Shown here piece by piece: positions 1 to 9,415 of a DNA stretch of 64,000 bases; the stretch's first letter is position 1; every line of letters begins with the position of its first letter. The stretch is from Omphalotus guepiniiformis (lineage: Eukaryota; Basidiomycota; Agaricomycetes; Agaricales; Omphalotaceae): NCBI GenBank assembly GCA_028554645.1, contig JAQOOI010000079.1, positions 620,001 to 684,000 of the forward strand, written 5' to 3'. Made by a program: the position numbers and the translations under genes. The notes beneath the pieces were generated by a model. The model had not been told where the DNA came from, ran no database searches, and saw only the letters and a program-made list of their open reading frames with translations.

Positions 1-1131
1 ATAGGTTAGTTGAAAAGTCGCTAGCGGCGGTATGAAAACGTGACACGTACTAGGGGGTGCCAGAGGTGGATCGAGCATAGAGAAGTTGTGCGCCCAAGTA
101 GGAGGAGCTGCCGCGACACTAACCACCTCCATCTTAGCTTTCTTGGCAGGAGGATTGATGGTACTCTTATCCACCGCGGCAACTGCCTTAAGGTATTGCC
201 GTGAAGTAATAAGCATGCGTGGTATCTCAGAAAAGTGGAGATATCTTACGAGGTGATTAGTCGACGCGTGAGGCTATGAAAGGAGCGTTAAGTCAGAATA
301 ACATTGGGAGAAGGAATGGTGGTCGTACCCTTTTAACTGCCGCGACGCTAGGCTCAACCTTTGGAGTAAAGGGGGCAACGCGGGTAACTTCTTCAACTGC
401 TGCGAGGTCGAGAGTCTGAAGCGAGGTACATAGTTTTAGCAACAGAGCAAGCTGGCTCGGGGTAGGGTGGCGACCTACCGTGGTATTAGTAGTGGAATCT
501 GCAATAGAGGGGGATTCATCGTCACCCATAGCAATATCGCTACCCGCCGCGTCGTCGTCAACCTCCTCGTCACTACTATCAATACGAGCTTGGGATGCAA
601 TACGCTTGCGAATCTAGGAAAAAGTTTTAGTACCAGTGGTTATTCAAGAAAAAGAACTGATTACTTACGCGGCGGCTAGTACGAACGCGACCTTTGCCTT
701 TGACGGGCACTGGGGTTACAGCAGTTGGAACAGGAGCAGCCGCGGCGACTTTGGGAACCTCCTTGGGTTTACCAAACTGAACACATTTACCGCGGTACGG
801 ACCAAGTAAATGATGAGTTGGTGTATACTTCGCGGTAACTGGGTCCCGCGGCAGTTGTTCAAAGAAGAACAGAGTGAAAGTACGAATGTCAGCGTTAGCC
901 AACGCGGCATCAGGGTGAGCTTTCCAGAGCTCGAGCTAAAAAGAGTGAAGTAAGGCGCAGGAACAGAAGGCAGAACATTAGAAAACTTGCGAGTTTTTGT
1001 GCACACGACATCGCGACGCGATTAGCATCATCGGCACCACGTTTGACTCGACGCTCGCTAAACGACTTGTAAAGAGGTGCTACCTCTTCCACGAGAAACT
1101 GGACGTCAACAGAAGAAGTATCAGTAGACAT
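1..1131 (-). CDS. E4 antisense gene B-like, partial, function unknown
   Basis: A spliced minus-strand gene starting at the ATG 1131-1129 and running off the left edge. The first exon encodes a helical segment with VDVQFLVEEVAPLYKSFSE and ends in KLASF; after a short intron the next exon begins LELWKAHPDAALANADI and contains the aromatic stretch TLFFFEQLPRDP. Later exons are acidic (IDSSDEEVDDDAAGSD) and then basic and alanine/proline rich (PPAKKAKMEV), a nuclear-looking composition. Placement, an N-terminal helical domain followed by an acidic linker, and the order behind the zinc-cluster gene all match gene B of E2 (26486-27887), so I treat it as the E4 counterpart, although direct sequence similarity is weak. 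No enzymatic motif is visible. The intron boundaries are by eye. Confidence 0.6.
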
Positions 1132-1300
1132 AAGTGATTCAGATAGGAAGAACTTAGTGTTTGGAGGTCCTTTTATAACTGGCCAGGGCAGTCTGGACCA
1201 GAAGGAAACTTGTCCGCGTAGAATTCTAATTCCGCGCACCGTCCTTCAAAGTTGACGCGGTGGACATATGGTACTTTACCAAGCGTCGCGAGTGTTCTGA

Positions 1301-1339
1301 ACAACTGGGGACAGTTGTGATTTCAAAGATGGGGAAGGG
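1301..1339 (+). promoter_or_regulatory. E4 internal hairpin plus purine tract, upstream of gene B-like
   Basis: A perfect 7-bp stem with a GGGA loop (ACAACTG-GGGA-CAGTTGT, 1301-1318) is followed about 10 bp later by the purine run GATGGGGAAGGG (1329-1340). It lies 170 bp upstream of the gene B-like ATG on the minus strand. The arrangement repeats that found next to the true 3' purine tracts of E1, E2 and E4. Its role is not known: it could be a fossil purine tract or a start-region element for the antisense gene. Confidence 0.5.
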
Positions 1340-1615
1340 TCGTAGGAATAGAAAGCACCGCGTACAGTTTAGTACCGCGTAGAATCGCGTGAATTTGGGA
1401 AAAGTGCCGCGTAGAATTTCTTGAATATTTTCGATTTTATAGAACAAGGAAAATGTCACACAGTTTAAAATCACTCGAGACAAAGCTAATAACATTTCCA
1501 AGTAATAAAATAAAGAAAAAAAAACAAGCTCCGCGATACTACAAACACTACGAGACTAAGAGCTTTTACTTCCGCGGAACCAGAGCAAGAAAATGAACAG
1601 AGAAGGCAGGGACCA

Positions 1616-3893
1616 CTATTTCTGATATGCCTGATGTTCGGATGCCGCGTTGATTGATTTGAGCTGCCCAGCCTCGATGGCGGGCAGGATCTTCTCATCC
1701 ACAATCATTTGAGCAAGGTCACCACTAAGGCGGACCTGCGTCAAATAGTCGCGACCGAAGTTATAGTAACCCTGTACTAAAACATCCGCGAGTTCGTCGA
1801 TCTTGGCTTGAGCCATTTTCTGAATACCGTGCATCGCGGCAACTTGTTCATTCAAGCGGTCAGTAAGCATTGACGCTTCAAGTTGCAGAGACATAGCATC
1901 TAAAGGAAAGATCAGAGAAAAGGGAAAGTAGTAAGGGAGAAGACATACGGCGCGCAGAAAAGAGTCCGCGGTTGTGAAAAGCTTCATCCTCCAACGCGAT
2001 CTTGCGAATCCCATAACGAAAGGTGCACGCGGAGTCCTTCTTGCTAAGACACTCGTTACATGACTCCCCGGCCTTGACGAAGACGCAAGGCTTGCCGTGA
2101 ATAATGCACGACCCACAGCGAATGGAGGGCTAAGAAGTAATCAGAGAAGTAAGAAGAAAAAGTATCGAAGAACTTACCAGGTTCACGGAAGAAGCCACAA
2201 TCTGGCGAAGGCGAATGTGACTTGTCATCAGCGGAGGTACCATACCCGGTAGGTCATAGTTAATGAAACCATTTGCGGGGATGTTGTTAGCCGTATACCA
2301 GCGGACCCCTCCTTCGTAAGAGCCACCTACGGTAGTAGGCACCGCGGTGGCTTTGTCCCCCTTCTCGATGGGATGAAGGTTGTGAGGAATAAAGGCACCA
2401 AAGTGCTCCGCGGCGGGGAAAACTTTCTCGTACCAATATTGGGGGTAACCCTCAACTTCACGAAGGAACCGACGTCTAGTTTCGAGGTCGCCTGGGCGAG
2501 GAGAGGGAGTACGAAAGCGGTCGGCCTCTTGAATAGTTGACGCGGTAGTTTTTGTCGCTAGTTTAGACTTCTGCGAAGCTTTTCTTTTGCCCTGAAAAAG
2601 AAATAAGCAACGAAGCAGCTTAAACAGGGAAGGAACTCACCTTGGTTCCAACCTGAGTAGTAGCAGGAGGCTCCACGAAAGTCGAGGGTCCTGCCACAGA
2701 AGAAGGAACCGCGGAAGTTGAAGGTAGCACAGGTACAGCAGGAGGAACGGGTACGGTACTAGTCAGAGGAGAAAATGCGGCTGGGACACCAGAAGGAGTG
2801 AGAGGCGCGGGACCAGATTCCACCAGTGGGGACCGTGTAGGAGTGACAGGAATAAGGTTCGTAGGAACCGAAGGTTCCGCGGCAGTAACAGTGAACCCTT
2901 GCGATAAGTCCACAGGAGGGGGAGAACGAGAAAAAGACTGGGAAGTAGAGTGAGTAAAACTAGTTGGAATAACAGGAATTACTCACGAAGCGAGGAGTTG
3001 GCGCTGTGGGAGGCAAGTCTCGCGTCACTGAGGATACAGCAGCCACAATACCAACGGAGTTATCAGGCTCCGCGGAAGCCTCAGAATCACTCTCTACTCG
3101 TTTGCGCAAAGGGCCACGGCGACGCTTGGCAGCAGGAGGAGAGCCCTCGTTGGAAGACTCGACCGCCTCGTCGTCAAACTAAGGATAAGAATGAGAAGAA
3201 GAGTTAGTAGACAAGGAACAAAGGAGTACTTACTAGACGTGTGGGCCAGGGTTGGCGCTCCAAGTCAGACAAAGTACGAGGAGGCCGCGGACGAGTTGTA
3301 ACGGCAGTAGGCACAGGAGTCGCGGGAGGGAGCGAATAGGTCCCGTCACGGAACGCCAAAAAGTCATCGGCGAATTTCGCCTGATCCTCAGCGGTAACGG
3401 GAGTAAGCTACCGCAAGTTAGTTAAATACAACAGATAAAACGAACGCGGAACTAACCAGAGCAGATTGACTAGGATGACGAGCACGACGTTTCTTGAGAA
3501 CAGACAAAGCCTTATCACGGCGCTCTCGACGACGGCGTACGGGTGCTAAAGCCTCGGGAATGTTCGAAGGAATGGGAAGTACCGCGGAAGGTTGAACGGA
3601 AAGTTGCCCGGTACGGATCTGTTCAAGCAAGATAAGCTCCGCGGCGGATATAGACCGCTGTGAGCTGTCCGGGACGGAAGGCAAAGTAGAAGAGGGTCGA
3701 GGCGAAGCGTCGCGTCGTCTTCGTTTGTGTACGCGTGAAGTCGAGGGTTGAGAAGAAGGCATAATAAAGGCGGCCTCAGAAGCAGTAGGAGAAAAAGCCT
3801 ATCAAACGGAGCTAAGCAAAGAAGACACGCAAAAAGTACCGCGTCACTTACTATTAAAGAGTTATAGTCAAGGGGTTCAGCCTTGATAGGCAT
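1616..3893 (-). CDS. E4 antisense gene A: Zn2Cys6-like zinc cluster and coiled-coil protein
   Basis: About seven exons on the minus strand, from ATG 3893-3891 to a stop at 1616-1618. The start reads MPIKAEPLDYNSLI and splices to an exon rich in basic runs (HKRRRRDAS, RRRRERRDK), then an acidic exon with KRRRGPLRKR, then a long Pro/Ser/Thr-rich linker. A structured region (YPQYWYEKVFPAAEHFG, then GGVRWYTANNIP) precedes six cysteines spaced C-x2-C-x6-C-x8-C-x2-C-x7-C, encoded at roughly 2010-2110. That spacing satisfies the fungal Zn(2)-Cys(6) binuclear cluster pattern (seen). The last exon is a helical, probably coiled-coil, tail. In that family the cluster binds CGG/CCG half-sites and the coiled coil dimerises (known). 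A DNA-binding role here is inference. E1 is inserted 219 bp upstream of the ATG and separates the gene from its presumed start region at 17503-17728. Confidence 0.65.
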
Positions 3894-4112
3894 AAACCAG
3901 TGATGAAAGAGGGAGCAAAAAGTTGAAGTTCGACACCCGGGCGCTGAAGGTTATATACACCTCGCGGCGATGGGGTCCTCAGAATGGTGCCAGTATCAAG
4001 TTCCATTCCTAGAAGACGCGAGAGCAAAAGTTTGATGTATTACACACTTATTCAGGGTACGACATACAGCTTTGACAAAGAAGCGATGGCAATCCATTAA
4101 CTGAATAACCGG

Positions 4113-5913
4113 TGTCGCGACTAAAAGCGGTCTAGGCTTGAAATCATGCAGATTGAGAAAGATTTTGGTTGTTCAAACATTGGAAACTGAACAATGAGGA
4201 CTAGAGTTCACCCAGACTGCTAGTTGAAACATGAGAACACACTCAGTTACTCAAGCCTGAGTGTAGAGTTAGCTACAGTACATGATATGGTACTTAGCAA
4301 CTGTGACCAATGGGATCATGGAGAGAGATACTAGTTTTGCCTCTCACTTTGTATTGGAGTACCAATGTTCCATGCTAAGTTGAGTTGGTTAGACCCACCC
4401 TCTAAAGACTAGAAACTCTCATGAGTGTTGTTTGATTGTAATCCAAGGGAATAATGGAGGTTACAATTCAATCTGAGAAACATCTAAGTCCACTGGACTA
4501 TCTAACTCCAGCTGGTCTTGCTAACTCAGGTTGGCTGTAAAGACTGAATGCTGAGAGTGCAGACAATCTTGTATTGTGCTAACCAGAGAAATATGTTGTA
4601 CATTTGGTACTATGCTTAGGATGGTGTTACTACTGGTGAACCACCTTTGTCTGTTGGCTAAAGAGGAAAAATCCTCTAAGTCATTTCTGAAGAATGGAGT
4701 TAGATACTCAAGCTATCCTACCATGGAGCTAGATGTTGATTCTGGAGTATCCCTCTGAAATGTAACATCTAACTGAGTGATACCCTGCACCCAGACACCC
4801 AAATAGGGAAGAAGAAACGATTATTGGGACATAATACTGCCCATAGCTTGTTGCTAGAACCAGCTAAAAGGAGAAGTACCTCCTGGAGACAAATCAGATG
4901 CAAGATCTGGCCAGATAGACACATGTGCTACTGTACAGCTTGTGGATGATAGTAACAACGGAGTAGGGTCTAGATGACCTCTGAAACGAAGAAATAACCA
5001 CTGGATATGCTAGGAACCTCACCAGCAGCCCCAGTTAGGAAATCCAAAGGAGTTGCAAATTTCAAAATCATAAAAGATGTTGTCATATGGCACCATTCTG
5101 GACTGATATTGCGTGCTGTACACCCTGGTTAGATACCCTGGACTTGATTGCCAAGCCACTATATGGACAAAGCGATTTTTATAACAATTTTTATACCCAA
5201 GATACCTATACATGACAGTATCTAACTGAAAAATACCTACAAAAATACCTAAAAAGACACCAATCCCTGCTCAATTAGTCTTTCTGTTATCTATTCTAGT
5301 TACTCTGCTCAGATTCCCTTACATTTTCGAGATTTACTATATTTATTTTCTGACCTGTATATAAGAACTACCTACTTGTAGATATTTTTCCTTAAGTTAG
5401 GACTGCCTAGGCTCACTACCAAAGCAGAACTTCTTCTAGACGAAAATTGCCTGGCTCTTAGGAGTTCAGTTATAGAGAAATATACCAGTTGTGCAAACTT
5501 CTGTAAAGTCCCTTGTGGCAAACCTTGAGAGAGATACTGAAACTGTTGCTGTCCCTGCTGTTCTGTCTGTGCTGTTCTGCCTGCTGAAACTGTTGCTGCT
5601 ACTGTTCTGATTGATACTGTCACTGTTTGGACCATTGGATCGAGTTGCCCACTCTGATTATTGCCCTGAACCATCCCCTGAACCCCTGAGAAACTAGTTG
5701 CCCTCTGTCTTGAACCTGTGTTTTTGAGTTGCCCTGTCACTTATACCCTGTTCAGAGCGGACTGCAGACACTTGCTAGCTCAGTATTGAGTTCGATTGTC
5801 GAGTTTAACTGTGCGGAACCTTTGACAACGCCAGCCACACCTCCACAAACCCCCTAGAATTGAGTTAGAGGTTGTTTCTTGAGACTCCCTCTCAGTCAAA
5901 TTCTTGCACATTA
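4113..5913 (+). repeat. E1 5' LTR
   Basis: Begins TGTCGCGACTAAAAG and ends TTGCACATTA, matching the copy at 15698-17498. A TATA box (GTATATAAG, near 5356) gives a long U3 of about 1.25 kb and an R-U5 of about 0.5 kb. The R-U5 part holds CTG/TGT-rich low-complexity sequence around 5530-5640. Several GAGTTAGATACTC-type words are present (exact copy at 4697-4709). Confidence 0.92.
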
Positions 5914-5915
5914 TC

Positions 5916-5932
5916 TGGAGCCCACCGCGAGG
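5916..5932 (+). other. E1 candidate primer binding site
   Basis: TGGAGCCCACCGCGAGG starts two bases after the LTR end and begins with the TGG expected opposite a tRNA CCA end. The same sequence is found at the matching place in E2 (35641-35657, minus). I did not identify the primer tRNA. Confidence 0.6.
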
Positions 5933-6425
5933 GGTGGCTTTAGACTTGATATTTGAACCCTTCTGTGCTATTTGCACGCGTCTGGAACCTATCTGGACTA
6001 TTCCCCTGCTTGAACTTTGTTCTGTTCTGCAGTTAGCAACTACATCTTTATAGAAGTTGTTGCAAGAAAAACATAGCTATATACTTCGAGTTTGCTTTGT
6101 CAAAATTAGCAGCTCAAGGAAAAGCACCCACCCTAGACAAACTAGAAATTCTGTGAGAGCTGGAACAGAAGAGTTACCTCTGAACCAGTTACCCAGAAGG
6201 AAAAGTTCAAAAGGAAAGGAGAAAGAAGTGTCACCTGAACCTGAATCTAGTCCACTTTCGTCTCTATCATCCCTTAGTCCTATTCCTGAAAGGAATCTTC
6301 CAGAGTTTGCTGAACTTTCAGCTAGATACAAGAAAAATAAGAGGAAATTTCTTAATAGTCCTCAATTCTTTTCCTTGACTCATAAGAGAATACCTGTGAG
6401 GATTGTGAAAGATAAAAGAAACAAC

Positions 6426-8006
6426 ATGTCTACCACTGGTGAACAAGCTAATCCTGGAGAAGGTACTCAAGGGCAAGGTCCCACCGAGAATCTAACTCCA
6501 CGGAGCGAGATACTATCTTTGGGAATTGCACCTGATATTCAGATACCTGCCCCAGCAATCCTAGAGTTGCAAAATGAGAAATTACCGAAAGTTTCGAAGC
6601 ATGCACCCATATTTGACAAGAGACATCCATCTGAGTTAGTTGCATGGTTGGCAGAGTTAGAGAATATCTTTGTCTCCACTGGAACTAAGACTGATGCTGC
6701 AAAGGTCATGTTGGCTCTCAGATATATGGAGTTCCATACTAAAGCAGAGTTTCAACGGCTTGAAGCAGTCAGAAATTTAGATTGGCTTGCATTTAAGGAG
6801 GCTTTGATGAAGAACTTTCCTGAATCTGCAGACAGAGGTCTGGGATCAAGACAAAAGCTTTATGCTATTGTAGAAGAATATAAACTCATTGTGCTTGGTG
6901 CTATTCAGAAACTGATGGCATTTAAGAGAGAGTATGAGATTGAATATGAGAAACTGTCCTCTGGTGCTACACCTGTAGTATCTAACTCAGAAGCTGTTGC
7001 TGGTTTTTTGAGTGCATTGGATGAACCTTTCAGAAGAAAGCTTCTGGATCGCCTGGAAAACAAAGTAATCAATGGCCACATACATGTTCAGAGAGAAGAT
7101 GATCCTTTTACTCTGAAAGATGTCATGTCTGAGGCTGAGAAGCTCTGTTCTGTAAAAAGAGCAGGTGGTTATAACTTTGGTTTATTCATGAATGGTCCTA
7201 GCATAGCTGAGGGTTACTCCAGAGCGCTTCCAACACCTGAACAGAGTGCTACTAGGAAATTGTATGATCCATACCAAGTAGCAACTACTGTGAAGGCAGA
7301 ACCAGACCAATGGGCAATGAAGTTGTCTGCTACAGTGGATAGTCACCAGAATCAGTTTAATCAGATCAGACAAGCTCAGGAATCGAATTTGGCAGCTCTT
7401 GCAAAGCTCTCAGAGACAGTTGCTAACTTGGCAAAAATGACCCAAGTAACATCTAGCTCCATGAGAATGAACATGAATGCTCCAATTCAAAATTCTGGGT
7501 CTGGGATGAATTCAAATGGACACAATGGTGCCCCTAGGTCGTCTCAGGTCTCCTCTGTTCATAACAATTCTCACTCTGACTCTAATTGCTACATGTGTGA
7601 TGAACCTGGACATAGATCTGTGGACTGTCCCCATCAACTTAGATTTATCAGGTTGGGGTGGATGACCAAAAACAGTGCTGGTAAATGGGCATTAAAAGAT
7701 GGAGTGTATTGGCCAAGAGCTGATCCTTCAGATACTCGGTCTAAGAAAGATAAGATTGAGGAAATTGCCAGAAGACATGGTTGGGACCAATCTCCCACTC
7801 ATGTTGACCAGAATCTGTATGCTTTTGAAGAAGAGGATACTGCTGTAATGGCAGGCCCTTCTCAAAACAGTTCACTAGATGCTATAAACAGTCTTGTTGC
7901 GCAGTTCAGTCATGTTTGTACTACACTACAGAATTTAGCTCCAGTTGCTAACTCGGAGAAAAAGCAGATTCTGAAGAGAGATAGTACCTCTGAGTCGAAA
8001 AACTAG
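6426..8006 (+). CDS. gag: E1 Gag polyprotein
   Basis: Capsid/nucleocapsid protein that packages the element RNA. The first in-frame ATG is at 6426 (MSTTGEQANPG). The frame is open from 6057 but the upstream part has no ATG, so the longer form would need splicing or a non-AUG start. After a Pro/Gln-rich leader a helical Gag region starts near FDKRHPSELVAWLAELENIF and includes LDWLAFKEALMKNF. A CCHC zinc knuckle (C-YM-C-DEPG-H-RSVD-C) follows a Ser/Asn-rich linker. The stop TAG (8004-8006) directly follows a possible -1 slip site. The E2 copy differs by only a few residues. Confidence 0.9.
   Translation: MSTTGEQANPGEGTQGQGPTENLTPRSEILSLGIAPDIQIPAPAILELQNEKLPKVSKHAPIFDKRHPSELVAWLAELENIFVSTGTKTDAAKVMLALRYMEFHTKAEFQRLEAVRNLDWLAFKEALMKNFPESADRGLGSRQKLYAIVEEYKLIVLGAIQKLMAFKREYEIEYEKLSSGATPVVSNSEAVAGFLSALDEPFRRKLLDRLENKVINGHIHVQREDDPFTLKDVMSEAEKLCSVKRAGGYNFGLFMNGPSIAEGYSRALPTPEQSATRKLYDPYQVATTVKAEPDQWAMKLSATVDSHQNQFNQIRQAQESNLAALAKLSETVANLAKMTQVTSSSMRMNMNAPIQNSGSGMNSNGHNGAPRSSQVSSVHNNSHSDSNCYMCDEPGHRSVDCPHQLRFIRLGWMTKNSAGKWALKDGVYWPRADPSDTRSKKDKIEEIARRHGWDQSPTHVDQNLYAFEEEDTAVMAGPSQNSSLDAINSLVAQFSHVCTTLQNLAPVANSEKKQILKRDSTSESKN
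7997..8003 (+). promoter_or_regulatory. Candidate -1 ribosomal frameshift site, gag to pro (E1)
   Basis: Zero-frame codons read AAA AAC TAG after a G, giving the heptamer G-AAA-AAC right at the gag stop. A -1 slip enters the pro frame, which is open from 7994. It is one base away from the strong A-AAA-AAC signal of retroviruses, so efficiency is uncertain. The alternative is reinitiation at the pro ATG 8015. Confidence 0.45.
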
Positions 8007-8014
8007 AGGTTCCA

Positions 8015-9415
8015 ATGAAGGAGTTTGGTGTAGAAGATGTATTTTCACAACATCCTTCTCACAGAGCAAGTCAAACTCCTGAGGATTTTAATCTTGCAAA
8101 GAGAAAGAAAATGGAAGTCTTGTTACCCACCTTGAAACCATCTGAAAAGGAGAAATACAGACCCCCTGCCATGAGAAAAGAACAAGTTCGTTTTGAGCTA
8201 CCTGTTGAATCTGACACTGAGGAGCCTGAGTCTCCCTCTGACATGGAGTTCGATACTGCACGGAGAGTATCTAACCGACCATTTGACAATGTAAAGGCAA
8301 TTGATAGGCCACCTATACCAAAGGGGGCGCCTGTAGGGAGCCAACATAAGTCAAAGGAAGGTGATATTACTCAGTCTAGAACTAGAGAAGGAATGAATAG
8401 TGACACAAAGAATGCTATTGTTTATACAAAGCCTTTGCGCAAATCTGAGCCTGATTTCAAGCTTAGAAACTCATTGTTCAAACCTGGTCTTGCTGAAGAA
8501 ATAGCAGACAAAATCTTTAGGTCTGAGATAGATATTAGTAGTGGTGATCTCATTGCTATATCTCCTGCACTACAGAAAATCATGCAGAGAAAGTTGAAGA
8601 ACAGTAGAGTGTATAAACGGCCTATAAAGGCATTTGTTCAAGAGGTTAGGGATGAAGATGATCCTGAGTATGGTACTCAACTTGAGGAAGATGTTACTCT
8701 GTCTAAGGCAACCTATATGGTTAATGTTGATGATATGGCCTATGAGAGGGAAGATGTGTTTATTATCTTAGATGAAGACACAGGTGACCTTAAGAAAGGT
8801 TCAGTGGTTCACAAGGATGTTGTGGATCAATATCAACGAGATATTCCTTCAGAAGAAAGGGATAAGATCATTATAGTAGCCAGTCAGACTGACAGTCTAA
8901 AGGCAATCTATCCAAAAATAAACTACTCTGACCAGCAAATTGAGACAGTCATTGACAGTGGCTCTCAAATTGTATCAATGGACACTAGAGTTGCAATTGG
9001 TTTAGGCCTGAGATGGGACCCTGCTACAGTAATCCATATGCAAAGTGCAAATGGGCAACTACAAGCAACAAGGGGACTAGCTAGGAATGTACCATTTACC
9101 TTTGGGGAGATTACAATCTATATGCAGATACATGTAATAGATAAAGTGCCTTATGATGTTCTCTTGGGGAGACCATTTGATGTGTTAACAAGCAGTGTGA
9201 TTAGGAACTTTGAGACTGGAGAGCAAGAAATCACTATCACAGATCCAAACAGCGGAATGAAGTGTACAATGGGCACATATGATAGAGGTCATGGAGTAAA
9301 GGTCAAACCTGTACCCAGTGAACTGAAACTTGTCCCAGAAACACAAAAATCTTCGAGTATCCCACTCAAGCCTGAGGGGGAGACTCAAAATTTTCATCGG
9401 ACCTTAATGAACTGA
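8015..9415 (+). CDS. pro: E1 Pro: retropepsin-like aspartic protease ORF
   Basis: A 466-residue ORF one frame back (-1) from gag, with an ATG 8 bp after the gag stop. The N-terminal half is charged and low in complexity. The protease lies in the C-terminal third: the catalytic motif is IDSGSQIVSMD, followed by a hydrophobic/glycine flap region and VPYDVLLGRPF, the usual retropepsin closing motif (A/I-LLGRP). It would cleave Gag and Pol. It is intact and the same as the E2 copy. The stop at 9413-9415 lies 19 bp after a second slip site, so Pro is probably made both alone and joined to Pol. Confidence 0.85.
   Translation: MKEFGVEDVFSQHPSHRASQTPEDFNLAKRKKMEVLLPTLKPSEKEKYRPPAMRKEQVRFELPVESDTEEPESPSDMEFDTARRVSNRPFDNVKAIDRPPIPKGAPVGSQHKSKEGDITQSRTREGMNSDTKNAIVYTKPLRKSEPDFKLRNSLFKPGLAEEIADKIFRSEIDISSGDLIAISPALQKIMQRKLKNSRVYKRPIKAFVQEVRDEDDPEYGTQLEEDVTLSKATYMVNVDDMAYEREDVFIILDEDTGDLKKGSVVHKDVVDQYQRDIPSEERDKIIIVASQTDSLKAIYPKINYSDQQIETVIDSGSQIVSMDTRVAIGLGLRWDPATVIHMQSANGQLQATRGLARNVPFTFGEITIYMQIHVIDKVPYDVLLGRPFDVLTSSVIRNFETGEQEITITDPNSGMKCTMGTYDRGHGVKVKPVPSELKLVPETQKSSSIPLKPEGETQNFHRTLMN
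9388..9394 (+). promoter_or_regulatory. Candidate -1 ribosomal frameshift site, pro to pol (E1)
   Basis: The heptamer A-AAT-TTT sits in the zero frame (CAA AAT TTT) and fits the X-XXY-YYZ rule exactly; both tRNAs can re-pair one base back. It falls inside the 40-bp overlap of the two ORFs (pol frame open from 9376, pro stop at 9415). Pol has no early ATG, which supports frameshift expression. The E2 copy has the same heptamer at 32179-32185. Confidence 0.6.

Noticed and set aside
5372..5740. 122-codon Gln-rich ORF antisense in all four LTRs of E1/E2
   Set aside because: It starts with GTG, lies in low-complexity CTG/CAG-rich R-U5 sequence, and is the same in all copies simply because the LTRs are near identical.
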